64,000 nt of DNA from Bactericera cockerelli (lineage: Eukaryota; Arthropoda; Insecta; Hemiptera; Triozidae): positions 18,496,525 through 18,560,524 of the forward strand of contig CM044959.1 of the NCBI GenBank assembly GCA_024516035.1, written 5' to 3'. The position numbers and the translations under genes were made by a program. Positions 23,472 to 37,000 of the stretch are shown here, piece by piece. Numbering within the stretch: the stretch's first letter is position 1; each line of letters begins with the position of its first letter. The notes under the pieces are model-generated. The model searched no databases, was not told the origin of the DNA, and saw nothing but the letters and a program-made list of their open reading frames with translations.

Positions 23472-26326
23472 CTGAAAATGAAGAAACAATAGATTTACAA
23501 CATATTGAATGAAATACACAATATAAACAAGGTTGCTTCCATCAGAAGTAGTATGCAAAATTTGATTGCTATTGGTAAAAAAAATCTTGGTTAACTAACT
23601 GTGATAACATTCATGAACACGACTATCATGAAACACAATAAAAATATGGGAAACTATCATGAAAGGAGACTCAAGGAAGAGATCATGATAATGCTAGTAG
23701 TTTATTCAACCTAGAGACAGCAAAATTTATTGTGATCTACCTATCTACTGGGTTGGCCACAGTACAAAATTCAAATGCCACACTTTTATTTTTAATAAAA
23801 AAAATCCAAATTCGATTGTTTCCAAATATTTTCATTTTTTTCCAAGTTTAGCTCCCACATCATTCGTGAAAGAAAAATGTGTTTTGGTAGGTACTTTTAA
23901 AGATGAACAATGGAAAATGAAAACAAACCAGGAATAAAGAAATGGAAGCGATAATTTTATAAATACATTTTGGTTAACCAAACTGGAAGAAGATTTCTCC
24001 TCTTCTTGTTTTCTTCCAAAAGAAAAATGACTTTCTTCCAGTTCGTCCATTTGAATCCACTTTGGTTCAAAAGAAAAATACGGCTAACTAGTTGCCATAT
24101 ACCTAAGTGAATAGTTACTGATGAACAGATTAAATCAATAAACTTAATCAGGCTGTTAGGTTGCACTTAATCAGGCTGTTAGTGACTATGCACTCCACCC
24201 ATAGAATATTATTTTTTAGTGAAAAATAGCTAGCCTATTAGAGACAAGTTATAAGAAAGAGTGGTAGGTACAAGTTCAGAAAGATATTGATTCTTAACTT
24301 TCCATTGAATTATTCAGTTCTCACTCACCCAAATGAAATGTATGATACTTGTTTATTTTTAGATCATTCTAAAAATGAGTCATGATTTAGTTGCTGAATC
24401 TTATACAAGGTACTCCATAATTTCAATATTACAGACAATTTTGATGGTCACAAGTAATGTACTTCCGGAAAATCAATTAAATTTGAAAGAAATTTACAAC
24501 CATTCCCAATTTCCTGAAGATTTCAATTTCAAATTTTCAAAAATTGAAAATGCATTTTGGAAAGTAAACATATCCTTATCAGTGAAAAAACTGCGCATGC
24601 GTCAAGTTACCAAGTAGTGACGTTGCCGGATTTTTACTGCTATAAGGTCCATTCACATGAAACTTATTTCAGAAAGATTTCTCACTCTCAGAATCCCCAA
24701 ATCTCTCTTTCAACTGCACTTTGACTGTGGTAAATGGGTACTCTGATTAGGTCATTTCAACGAAATTTAACGGTCAAAAGGGAAATTTGGCGATTTTGAG
24801 AGTAAGAGTGCTCTCTGGAATAAGACCATGATTACCTTTCTTACCCAAATTTAATAACAATCACTTCTAGAGTGATAATTTATTATACTTATTGTCTTCC
24901 TTCATAAAATTAAAAAACCCAATTATTATCTCCTGATATTTTATCTGATCATTAATGTTAATAAGCAATATATTATGTAGCAACCGTTGTATCATCTCCT
25001 GAGTTGAGTACCTAATATACATATAGATAGTTTCAGAAAATTTGCAACAACCACTGAATCTCCTAGGGCATCAAATGGCTTTCCTTTGCATAGATCAATT
25101 AGTTTCGCTTATGGGCATGGTTATATTTTGCTCATAAAAATGAGATTACGTTTTTAAAACGTCCAAATTTGTAAAGCTTTATAATGATTCCTGTAGCAAA
25201 GGCAACGAATCAGCAAATCAACATTTTGCCGGTTGCCTGACCTGTGTGGCGAGTTAATGCACAAACTTGTTACAAGCCCTTTGTCGGGTCGAGAATCGAC
25301 TGCCGGGTCCCAGCTTACGTAGATTTAGCTACAAATTGATCACGTGACTCTAAATCTAAATCTCTCCGAGCAACATCCAATACGTAAAAGGTTGGCCAAG
25401 CACCGAAAACATTCTTCTACCGGGCTCTTCAGCATGCTCCAAGAGGATGCTGTTCTAGGATACCGCGAACACCACGCTAATATACCGCGCGCATAGCGCA
25501 ATAAGTGATACTTATAAATGTCAGGGCCCCGCTTGTTGACAGACATGCATGTACAATTGTATAATGTGGTTTCATCAACATCCACTTCTTAGCAGTAGAG
25601 CAGACCATCAAATAATTATTTTTCATCAAGGCTGGACTGTTGGGTTTCTTTTTGCTATCACTGAATCCTGTGGGATTTGTGAACCCCACTTTTTAGCAGT
25701 AATTTTTTTACATAATTTTAGCAGGAAGAAATTTTTTAAATGCGTGTCCGACAACATTGCAAAGAGCTGAAGGGTTTTGATTTCGTCTTCATCCGACAGG
25801 TTTCGCGGTTGGATGAAATAAACAAAACAAGAAATCAGCCTTCGTTCATAGCCGTGGATATCTTCGGCCCTATAATGAAATATTTGTGATGAAGGAATAA
25901 TGAAGTCGAATGAAGGAATTAAAATAGTACAAAGTGCTGATGAAGTGAATGAAAAAGCAAGCAAAACTTCAATTTCATCATGAGAACCATTGTAAGTCCG
26001 CCATTTTCTATAGTTGATACGGAATTTTTTCATTCTTTCCTGTCGGTGAAGTGAAGTTTTGTTAAGAAAAAATAATTGACAATTTGGATTTTGTATTACG
26101 ATTTTAAAATTATATTTTATTATTGAATTTGATTAATCCAGGTAAGAATGCATGCCAATTAGCCTTCAGACATATCTATTTTAATTTCGTATTTTCATGA
26201 AAAGTTTGATATTCGAAAATTGCACATTTTATATGGTGATTATATAAACTTGATTAATGAAGGGATAACATTTTTTGTTTTTCTCAAGTGTTCATCAAAA
26301 TGATAATGCCTATGTCAGAGATCTAG
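23472..26326. other. Intergenic DNA upstream of CDC50
   Basis: No coding gene recognised. It presumably holds the CDC50 promoter and a non-coding first exon, neither of which I can place. A diverged MITE family 3 copy is at about 24670-24825. Confidence 0.4.
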
Positions 26327-26732
26327 AGGGCCAAATTATTAAACAGGGTTACAACAAAGATAGGAAGTCAGATTATTGTGTGCTGTGATTGGTTGAAAAC
26401 TCTGACATAAGGGACAATCTGGCTAATCTTTGTTGTAATCCTATTTTGTAATTCAGCCCTTACTCTTTTCAAACATAATAATTAGTGCTATTGCTATACA
26501 ATCTGGCTTATCTTTGTTGTAATCCTATTTTGTAATTCAGCCTTTACTCTTTTCAAATATAATAATTAGTGCTAGGTATCTCAAAATAACCAAGGTCCAA
26601 ATTATAAAATTGGATTTAAAAAAAGATAATTAAGACTCGATTCAAGAGTTTCAACCACAGCAACATTAGTCAAACTTGATGAATGGTGTGCTTATCTTTG
26701 GTGTAATCCTATTTTATAATTAGACCTTATAT
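26327..26732. mobile_element. MITE family 2, two copies
   Basis: Copy 1 (about 26327-26460) begins AGGGCCAAATTATTAAACAG and ends with CCTATTTTGTAATTCAGCCC. A partial 3' duplication follows at 26495-26545, and a second copy lies at about 26594-26732. The subterminal GTGATTGGTTGAAAACTC is shared with 17905-18222. Confidence 0.7.
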
Positions 26733-27910
26733 TCAAACTATTACCTGACTGCTGACCAACTCATGATTAAGCTAGTTTAAAAAAAGCAGAGCAAAAAAAT
26801 TTTTTTTTTTCTACAAAAACGGACACAATACTTCAGATTTTCAATATTAGAAATTCATTGGAAGTAATATTGGAGGGTTGGGGTTTAAATAGTAATGCTG
26901 AACTATCATGCATTTTATGATAAAAGCACCAAGTTTGACGTAGAAGTAGACTAATATAATATAAGAAATTTTGGATATGGAGCCATCGGCCTACTGCCTG
27001 CTGGAGGCTGCAGTGGCCCTATTTTTAAAATAGCTGTCATATCTGGGGTCTTTTTTTTGTTTGATTTATGAGAACAATGAAAGGTTGAAAAAAAAAAAAA
27101 AAAAAATACATACATAAACTTTTTGGTAAAAGTTACCCTTACCAAGATTTTCCCACCCTATGGTACCAGTTTTTTTTAATTAAAAAAATGTCTTTAGCAA
27201 TAATGAGATTTTTAATGAAGAACTTTTAGTTAAAATTAGTTTTCTGATATTTTCAAATAAAGCATTATATTAAAATTTAATATTGCTATCAAAAAGGCCA
27301 GAATAGTTTTTAACTAGTGTGAATATGGATGGTATTGTAAATTCAACTCTAAACTTACCAAACACTGAACAAAATCTTATATATATTTGAACCCAGCACA
27401 ACCACAAGATTTTTGTAAAAGTTTCAATTTAACCTTGTTGTGTTGGGCACAATTAATCTGTGAGAAAGTAACTAAATTTTGGGTGTTAGACAGATGATCT
27501 CATGACTTTTCCTAATTCTCCTTCCTTGATATATTTTTTTTTTTTGAAGAAGAAGAAGAACTGTCCAGAATAAAGTTTTTATTCAGTACATTACAGAAGA
27601 GAGTTATAATCAGAAGAAAAAAAAATTAAATCTGTTTTTATTTAATGAATCATGCCTGATGTTCATAGATTTAGCATTGCACCTGATGGAAGGTTAAATG
27701 TGTCCTCATTACTTGAAGACTTGGCCCCTGATCAGGGAAAAAATGCCTTAGTCACTACCTTTGGCTAGTCTTAGTTCCATCAGGATCCATTTCCGCACTC
27801 ATATTTAAAGAGCTAAGTGACCTTTATTTTATCTCCTTTACACGTGGTTAACAAGTTCGCTTGTTTTCATAGACACCCTGTAGAATTTTTTATTTCATTA
27901 GTAATAAAAT
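26733..27910. other. Intergenic DNA 3' of the channel gene
   Basis: AT-rich, with an A-run at 27087-27106. No gene recognised. It presumably contains the channel gene's 3'UTR and polyadenylation site. Confidence 0.4.
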
Positions 27911-28013
27911 TGGTATCTCAGCATCTTGAATCTTAAGGCAGGTAGGGATATAAATTTAAATATTTCATGAGTAATTGGTATCTCGGCATCTTGAATCTTA
28001 AGGCAGGTAGGGA
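27911..28013 (-). repeat. 65-bp duplication spanning the channel stop codon
   Basis: TGGTATCTCAGCATCTTGAA through GGCAGGTAGGGATAT at 27911-27953 is repeated at 27976-28018. The second copy includes the last codons and the TAA stop of the channel (27998-28000), so the first lies in its 3'UTR. Confidence 0.8.
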
Positions 28014-31000
28014 TATTTGGGTCGCCGGCAGGGAATTCTCTCCTCCTTCATGTTGTTGTGTTTGCGAGCAATGATGCACCAGAGCCTGAGAGTGAGGAAG
28101 TATATTACTTCGAAAGCACTGAGGAAACTGAAGCCCAGAAAGAGACCTAGCAAACCGCCCGTGTTGGCTGAAAAAGTTTGTGTAGAAGAGACGCATATTA
28201 GTTATTGTAGATTTTTACATAATTATGACATAGATCAGCGGTTGCCAACCGGTGGGCCGCGGGAGTTAATCTATATTGAGCCAATTTAAGAGGTACCAGA
28301 AACCTTACCAGTGTAAATTTGAAATAACTGAAAATATTTTTATCAAATTAAATTAAATAAATATTGCGTGCGTATGGCCGGAACATGGCTTGGTGCACTC
28401 CCATGCGCCTAGATGTATTACTATTGTTCTTAACATCAAGTGATTAACATTTTGAAAATAAAACTTAGGGCGGAATTAATAGACAACATCAATAACTTAA
28501 GTCGTTGGTAAGTGTCGATTTTCCCTATCTTACACAGTACGCAATCCGTGACTTAGCGCCACAGAGGTATTACAAAAACGTCTATTAATTCCGCCTTAAT
28601 TAAATCTGTTTAATAACTAACCCAAATATACTAAGTATTTGACTAATTTAGAACACAAGTGTCGGATATTAATTACTTGTAATAGTTGTAATTCTGTCTT
28701 CAATATTCAAGAGAAATCCGGATGTTGCCAGGAATTCAATAATTTAGGCATTGTATGAGATAAAAATTGCGATTTTTCGGCAACGGTGGTGGTCCATCCT
28801 TAACGAATAAAATTTTCCCCTAGAATTTTCTCAGACATATTAGATCTAACAATGAAACACTCAGTAAATGTGAGTGAGTTAGAACCTAGCTCACTGACTC
28901 ACTTACAACTCACATCACAGCACACGCTTAAAACCCTGGGGTAATTTTTTAGAATGAGACACAAATCTGGCTGTGTACTCACTTACAACTCACATCACAG
29001 CACACGCTTAACCCTGGGCTAATTTTTTAGAATGAGACACAAATCTGGCTGTGTACTCACTTACAACTCACAGCACAGCACACGCTTAACCCTAGGCCAA
29101 GTTTTTTTTTGTATGAGACATAAATCTGGCTGTGTATTGGATTTAATATGGTTATATATCGAAAACTGCGTTTGTAAAGGATTACTACGCGTGTGCTATG
29201 AGTTTAGTGGGCCACACTCTAGGCTCTAGGGCTATCAGTAACTCACACAGGAACTCAGTGAATCCGAACAGCTCGCTCTTGACGAATCCTGTGAACTGGG
29301 TGTCGGTGAAGAACAGGTGAACCACGGCCATGTTCTTCCTGAAAGCATACACTGGTTTAGTTAGCATACACTGGTTTAGTTACCATATTTGTGTCAATCA
29401 GACCAACTCAAACTCACGCTGCAAAATTTTCACTAAACATGGAACTCGAACCACCGACCCACAGGTTACAAGTCCGCCGTCTTATCGATCAAACTAGTGG
29501 AAGCACTCACTAAATTCAACTTTTGGCGTAATGAGACTTCCTGTCCCGAGCCCACAGTTCAGATATAACACTTCTATACTTTGCTTTAGTTATTGAATTT
29601 AATGTCTTGAGAATTTTTTTTATCAAGTCTTCAAGTACATCATAGTTAAAAAAAAACCATGCTGCTTGCTGCATTGTCCGCAAATGAAAATTTAAGTTAC
29701 TATCATTGTCACTATCATCATCATAGGGTGGCGTCATCGTGAACGATGGTAGCCAGACAGTGGAGGAATGACTCAGCACTTCTACCACTGTCTTTACAAA
29801 GAGGCTCATAATTGACAAGGGCCCCAGAACCAAGCCAATGGTATTCTACTCCCTGTTTTTAGTCCCCCAGCCAGACTATAAACATTCTCACTATAGGTAC
29901 TTTATATTAATAATCTTGTTATAAACTTTTAATGTGTTTACAAGCTATAGGTAGTGATTTCGAGCTTCAAGTTTTCGGATATCAAACTAAATACCTATAA
30001 ATGCCTTGGTCGGTATTGTCCTTAAAATTTCGATATCCTCTCCATATTATTCGAACGCATCTAGGATCTTTGGTACTAGCTGTTGCACTCGTTTTATGTT
30101 TTTTTTTACTAATATTTTTGATGGACTTTTTTATTCCCTTCTTGAATTTCTCTCTCTCCCACTACTATGGTTTCAGCAGCCCAAAGCCTCTCTGTGAAGA
30201 AGAAGGAAAAAGGTAGCATGAGCCATTATACTTGAAATACTCGATGTCTTTGCCAGCCAGGTAGCGCTTCTTAATCCGCGGGTTGTTGGTCAGGGCGCTG
30301 GAGGACTGGGTCTTGGAGTAGCCCAGACTGTAGCAGCCCGGGAGACAGCCACAGTTTGGCTTCTGGGTGGTTGTGTTGAAGATCTTGCTGATGTTGACTA
30401 GACTGGGGCTGAGACGCATCTCCATCGCCACTGAAGATAGAACAAAGAACAAATTGGTTGAACCGCACTGCAGATAGAACAAAGAAATTGGATTGTATCG
30501 CCACTGGAGGTGGAACAAAAGAATTGGATTGAATTGTACTGGAGATGGAACAAAAGAATTGGATTGAATCGTCACTGGGAAGGAAACAAAAGAATTGAAT
30601 TGATTTGCCTACTGGAGAAGAAACAAAGGAATTGGATTGAGTCTTCATTGGAAGTGGAACAAAAAATTGGATTGGTACGATCACTGGAGGTGGAACAAAG
30701 AATTGGATTGAATTGTCCTGGAGAAGGAACAAAGGAATTGGATTGAATCGTCACTGGAGAACATTGATGCTGAAGATGGAACAAAGGAATTGGATTGCAT
30801 GATCTGGAGAGAAAAAAGGATTGAATTAATTCGAAACAAAGGTGGAACAAAGGAATTGATTGAATTGTCACTGGAGGATGGAACAAAGGAATTCGAATTG
30901 AATCGCCACTGGAGGTGTAACAAAGGAATTGTGTTAAATCGCCACTGGAGGTTAAATAAAAGAATTTACTCATGTTGCCATTGGAGACGAAATAAATGTT

Positions 31001-34000
31001 GATTGAAATGGTTCTATTTCACGGATTGGTAGTAAAGTTGTCCAATTAATATTGTGTCCTTGTTGCTTTGTGTGGGGACCGGTGAGTCTGTATCCCAAAA
31101 ATAAATAAATTTTCAACATTTATTTTCAACTTTTTTAAAAAAATTTTAAAGGTAATTTGGCCCCCGAACCGCTTTCGCATTACTTCAGGGCACTTTACCT
31201 TTACATCCGGAAACGACAAACTCGGTCAGAATTTTTCGCTCTGGCCGCCATTCGAACCCGCAACCTCCGGGTCAGTAACCAATGATCCAATTTAACCCTA
31301 AAGCCTAAAAACCCCTAATGTAAACTAACTTGTAAAGTAGTTATATTTTTCTTTTTCTTTAAAAACTCATACTAATAGCTATAGTAGATACAAAAATTGA
31401 AAACTATACGAGAAAGACGTTTTCTCAGTTGAGCATTTTCCTAGGCAACTTTATTTGTGAGAATAAAAAGAAAAAGGTACACAAAATGTACAGGAAACTC
31501 TATTGAATAAGAAAAAAAAAGGATGGAAGGAGAGCATGAAATGGGTGAGGGTTTATTTCAACATAAATGGGTGAATGTTGTATGAAAATCGATTTTTCGG
31601 GACAGAGGGGGGTGGGAAAATGGGTGAATGTTAAGGGTATATTGCGCCCATCCGCCCAACATAGAACAGCGTACGAAAATGAAAGAGAAAAGTACTCAAC
31701 GAAAGTGAAAATCTTTTTGAGGAAAGTTTTTTTTTCATCTGCTTGCTTTCTCTCTTTTCAGATATTTTTTTTCCAAACCATTTTTAGGAGTTGATGAGTT
31801 TTCTGATTATTAATGGGATCGTTACGGATGAATTTTCCAATTTCGCTGAAATTGGGTTTTTTCAATTGGACATTTACTCAAGGTTTTTTTTGTTTATTTC
31901 TTAGCTTTTATACTTACATTTAGCTTTGTCTGCGCAGTCAGTATCTTTCTTGCCGCAAATTCTGGTGAAGCGGTCCTCTGAAAAGTTATTATTGTTATAT
32001 TTGTTATCAATATTTTGTTGTGAACAATCAGACTTTTCAGCTGAACAATCAGCTGAAAATTCAACTACAATAAAACACCTACCTCTGATGGATTTGATAT
32101 TTTTCCCTCGTGATTTCTGACCACAATGTTCTGAAAATCACGGGTCAGGGATAAATGATGCCTTGTTGCATATAGCTGCTCAAAAAGTTCAAAATAAACT
32201 ATAAAAGTTACACATTATTATATATCTTTGACAAATAATTCCTCACATAACCCCTCAAGGTGAGAGTGAGGAAACGGCCTCTCACATCCTACTCGAGTGC
32301 CCAGCACTTGCACTCATAAGACTCCAAACTCTTGGATACCTAGAATAAGATCTGGAAACAATACATTTCAAACCATAAAACACCTGCCAAACTTTCCAAG
32401 GATAGCAGATTTGTTTGAAAGTGAAGAGTGAGCCCAATAGGGTGCAATATGAATTTCTTTTAGAAAAGACCCTAGTAATAATAATAATATCGCCTTATTT
32501 ACATGCGCGGATATAGCCCTCTTGTACTGGGGGGGCACAATCGCACAATATACCTAACTAGCGGGTTGCACCCGCCGCTTCGCAAGCCTATCACACACAC
32601 ACACACCCACCACACCACACACACACCACCACTACCACCACCACCACCACGCACACACACACAAACCACACACACCAAAAACACACATCACACACACCAC
32701 ACACACACTCACACAACACCACCACACACCACACCACACACATTTATATATTAAGATGAAGACTACAACCCTTGCAAAAACATTCTCGCTCTGAGTTGAT
32801 AGTTCGTCAGGACATATTTCGAGAAAAAATGTCAGCCAGGTCAAAAAACGTAAATACTTTTTGTTTACCCATCCATTTTATGTCCTTACTCAACGTAGCT
32901 CAAGAACGGGTCATCAGAATTTCGTGATTGATATCTCAAATGAAAACTTGAACCCTTGCTTAAAACTTTCTATTTTTGAGTTGATACGCCGCCGCCGTAG
33001 CGCCGTCACGACAAATTTTGAGAGAAAAAAATGTCATTTCGGTCGAAAAATGTGATTTTTTTGTGCCACTCAACCATTTTTTGTCCTTACCCCGTTTAGC
33101 TGAACCCTAAAGATAGATTCCCTGATCCAAATGGACCTATAGGTAAAATTTCAGGTTTCTCGGACAATCTGTGTGGATTTGACAACTTTATTTTTATTAT
33201 TTTGTTATTTCTTATTGGAATACGAGGTTTGGCTATTAAGTTCGTAGACTCTTTCCATAAAACGATGTGTGTTTAACTTACCCAACTTTAGTAGTTATTC
33301 CCTTCAATGTACTCCCCTCCTCTATCCCTACAACGTTCCAGGCGAATTTTCCATTGATCGAAACAGTGGTGGAGGTCATTTTGTGTGAGGCCTTTCAAGA
33401 CTTTTGCCGGTTTTTTCTTAATGTCATTTACGCTGTCAAATCTGGTACCTTTCAGGGTAGATTTGATTTTTGGGAATAAGTAAAAGTCGCACGGGGCCAG
33501 GTCGGGTGATTAAAGAGGGTGTTCCAACACTGGGATGTTGTACTTGGATAAGAACGTCGTCACGGAGAAGGCACTGTGGACTGGCGCATGGCACCATTTT
33601 TGCGAAAACTTTTGTCATGTTGAAATTTTCGTGCAAAATTTGTCTCACACATTATCTATTAATTTTAAGTGTATAAGCCATTAGTCCTATAGTTAATCTA
33701 CGGTCAGAACAAATCATAACACTAATTTTTTCAATGTTCTCGTCAGTTTTTGAGGTTTGGGGGCAACCGTGACGTGGATCGTCCTCAACAGCTTCCTGAC
33801 CACCTTGAAACCGTTTAAACCGCTTATAAAGCGTTGTTCTTTTCAAACATGACTCCTGTGGTACACTGTCTTTAACAAAGAAAAAGTTTTACCAGCAAGT
33901 TTTACGTAAAATTCAATAATCACTCGTTGCTCAACGTTTGTATCAATCATAATTCCGGCAAAATTAAAAAAGGTGTCTTGCGCGTCGGGCTATCACAACA

Positions 34001-37000
34001 GAACTAATAACAGTACAGGCATGTGACAGCTATCAATCGAAACACAAGACTTCAAGCTTTCTAAACATGTTCATCATATCTTCCTAGCATGGACAGCTTT
34101 TGCGTAGCGGCTCGCGTCTACGAACTTAATAGCCAAACCTCGTATTGGTCTTAGAATTGTGAATTATTTTGGTCCCGTGTACCCCTAACTTATTGAGACT
34201 CTTTTTTACGGGATTAGTTTTAGAATTGGGAATTATTTTGATCCCGTGCCCCCCTAACTTATTGAGATTTTTTTTACGGGATAAGTCTTTGAATTGGGAA
34301 TTATTTTGGGGCCCGTGCCCCCCTAACTTATTGAGATCTTTTTTTTACGGGATTAGTCTTAGAATTGGGAATTATTTTGGGGCCCGTGCACCCTTAACTT
34401 ATTCAGGTTTTTTTTTTTTTTTAACGGGATTAGTCTTAGAGTTGGGAATTCTTTTTGGGGCCTGTGCCCCCCTAACTCATTGAGATCTTTTTTTTACAGC
34501 ATTAGTCTTAGAAATTGGTAATTATTTTGGGGCCCGTGCCCCCGTAACTCATTGAGATCTTTTTTTTACGGGATTAGTCTTAGAATTGGGAATTATTTTG
34601 GGGCCCGTGCCCCCCTAACTCATTGAGATCTTTTTTTTACGGGATTAGTCTTAGAATTGGGAATTCTTTTGGGGCCCGTGCCCCCCTAACTCATTGAGAT
34701 TTTTTTTTTTTACGGGATTAGGTATAATGAAATTTGAGAAACACCGCTTACTGAAAAAATCTGGGGGGGCACGTGCCCCCCGTGCCCCCCCCCTATATCC
34801 GCGCATGCTTATTTATACTACCCGATTAAGACTTTTAAAGTCCCATTATTCCAGCAGTAAGCCCAAGACATATTATTATGTGGTAAAAATCCCAAATGGT
34901 AGAATAACTTGTCATGCCCCGGCTGGGTTTCGAACCCACGACTCTGGAATCTCTGGATTCACAGAGTGCCGGGACAGACATTCGAATACATACGGGCTTA
35001 CATAAGAATGTTATGTAAGCCCCTGAAGGTGGATGAAAGTCGCTGGGTCTCACTCACTGGGCATGAAGTACATGACGCACTGGCAGAAGCTGAGCGTGAA
35101 GTTGGCCTCGCATTCCAGAATGCAGTTCCTCTGCGTGTAGTGGCGGTAGAAGCGCAGCGCCCTCTCCTTGTTGAAGAGACACTGGCGGAGCTCCGGGTCA
35201 CTGGTCGCTATGCTGGGGTTGGACTTGTTGATGATGGGCTTGATGACGATGAGGGACTCTCTTCCCGGCGAGATGAGCTCGCCGAAACGCGGCGAGTTTG
35301 GGCGTTTCGACCGGGTTTTGGAGCAGCAGCTGAAAGAGTTTACTTGACTGAAAAACTGAAGATAGAAAATTAAACTTTGCTTGTGTTGAAAAAAATTGAA
35401 GATAGAAGAATTAAATTGCGTTGTTTTTGAAAAAAATTGAAGATAAAAGAATTAACTTTGCTTTGTTTTGAAATAAAAATGGAAGATAGAAGATATAACT
35501 TGCTATTGTATTTTGAATAAAAATTGTAAGATAAAGAAGAAATTAAATTGTTTGTGTTTGAAATAAAAATGGAAGAAAACTGGATAAACGCATGTAGGTA
35601 CTGAGTTTGTATTTCAATGATGGAAAACAACTTTTGTGGTTGAAGGGAAGAGCTCAGATTTGAAAACCCTGTCACGGTTAAGAAAGCAATTTCTTTTTTA
35701 TCTTTTTGGCATTTCTTACATTATCCTGTTGATCAATACTGATGTTGTGCTGGATCTGTATGCTTTGTTCCGATATTCATCTTCCAATTTGACGCATCGC
35801 TCTACCAACCAAAGTTACCTTGAATCCGTAGCTCGCTTCCGAAGAGCAAAAGTATTCCTCAATGTTGGCGTCCAGTACCACGGTGAGGCCCAGATGTCGC
35901 CCCGCCCCCCAGGCCCTCCAGGGAATGCTGTCGACGGGGGCATTCGGAGGAAAGTCGTTCTCCAGCGTCCAGTCGACTGATGGGTAGTGGAGCGTCGAGT
36001 TCAGGTCGCTTGTGTCTTTCCTGTGAACAATTTGTTGCGATGTTTGAATCTGCGTAGAAATTTAACAGAAAGTTACTCGAAAAAAAACTTGATGGTTTTT
36101 TAAAATATAATAATAATTCCGTGTCCGTGAGATAGGTATTGATACCTATATCACGGTGGTGAGAGGATTATATGGACGCCCAGCAATGTCTAGGCTTCTT
36201 TCATGTCCAGTTTTTTTTTAAAAAAAAAAAAAGACTGCGTATCCCCTTTGACGATGTTAAAGAACTAATGACTATTGTCAACGAGGTCCAACTGCTTTCA
36301 AAGATTTTTATTAGTTCACCAAAATGTCATATGTCTTCCCGGCTAGATTTTTCTACAAGAGGTTGACCTTGTTTTTTTTTCAAGTCAAATGAGATTCATG
36401 GAAAGATCAAACTTGTCCTTTTATATGAGGGTTGTTAACCTTAAAGCAACGGAGCCCTAGACTTTAGATTTTAGGCTAGCCCCAGTACCACACAGAATAA
36501 TCTAACCATGTTATTAAAATATTATTATTATTATTATATTATTTCGCAAACATTTTAGCCTTTTATTTAAAAAAAAAAATCAGTTCTTCTCCTCTTATCT
36601 CCTTATTGAGCTTGTCCTGGAAACGGCTTCTTTGTATGTCATGTCTTCCTAGAATTTTAACTTGAAATTTTGATATTTAAAATTTTAAAATTCTAGCAGG
36701 ACTATATGCTGCCATACCGGCGCGTGCCTGGCTAGATGTAAAAAAAAGCGGTCCAAACGGAGTCCCGAAAATCGTCTGTATCTAGGTGTAGGGTCCAGGG
36801 TATAGAGTATTGGCCCAGGGTCCTTGTTGTGGCCGCCTACTCTGTCCCGGTAGCTCAGTGGTAAAGGCGGCACTCTGTGAATCCAGATGTCGTGGGTTCG
36901 AAACCCAGCCGGGACATGACAAGTTATCCTCCCATTTGGGATTTTTACCACATAATAATATGTCTTGGGCTTACTGCTGGAATAATGGGACTTTTATAGT

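Larger units (their letters stand above)
32502..34807. mobile_element. 2.3-kb TIR DNA element, 8-bp TSD, non-autonomous
   Basis: 15-bp perfect terminal inverted repeats CATGCGCGGATATAG ... CTATATCCGCGCATG, flanked by an 8-bp target duplication CTTATTTA (32494-32501 and 34808-34815). Both ends continue into G/C-rich subterminal GGGGGGGCAC motifs. An 8-bp TSD fits hAT, P or Merlin-type transposases; no transposase of such a type is present inside. The cargo is CA-repeat (32580-32750), a mariner remnant (33221-34144) and a 71-bp tandem array (34148-34735). Confidence 0.85.
32480..34985 (-). mobile_element. SINE family 1 copy split by a 2.3-kb insertion
   Basis: The tail and first body bases are at 32480-32501 (ATAATAATATCGCCTTATTT); the rest of the body and head resume at 34808-34985 (ACTACCCGATTAAGACTTTT onward). 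Removing 32502-34807 and one copy of CTTATTTA restores a continuous SINE. Confidence 0.85.

Noticed and set aside
33436..33846. Active mariner transposase
   Set aside because: The two pieces are in different frames and the element is too short to encode a full transposase.
34694..35005. A 103-codon plus-strand frame
   Set aside because: Runs through the TIR end and reverse SINE-1; repeat-derived.
36841..36920. Possible tRNA gene in the SINE-1 head
   Set aside because: Followed by the SINE body and (ATT)n tail and present in several diverged copies.
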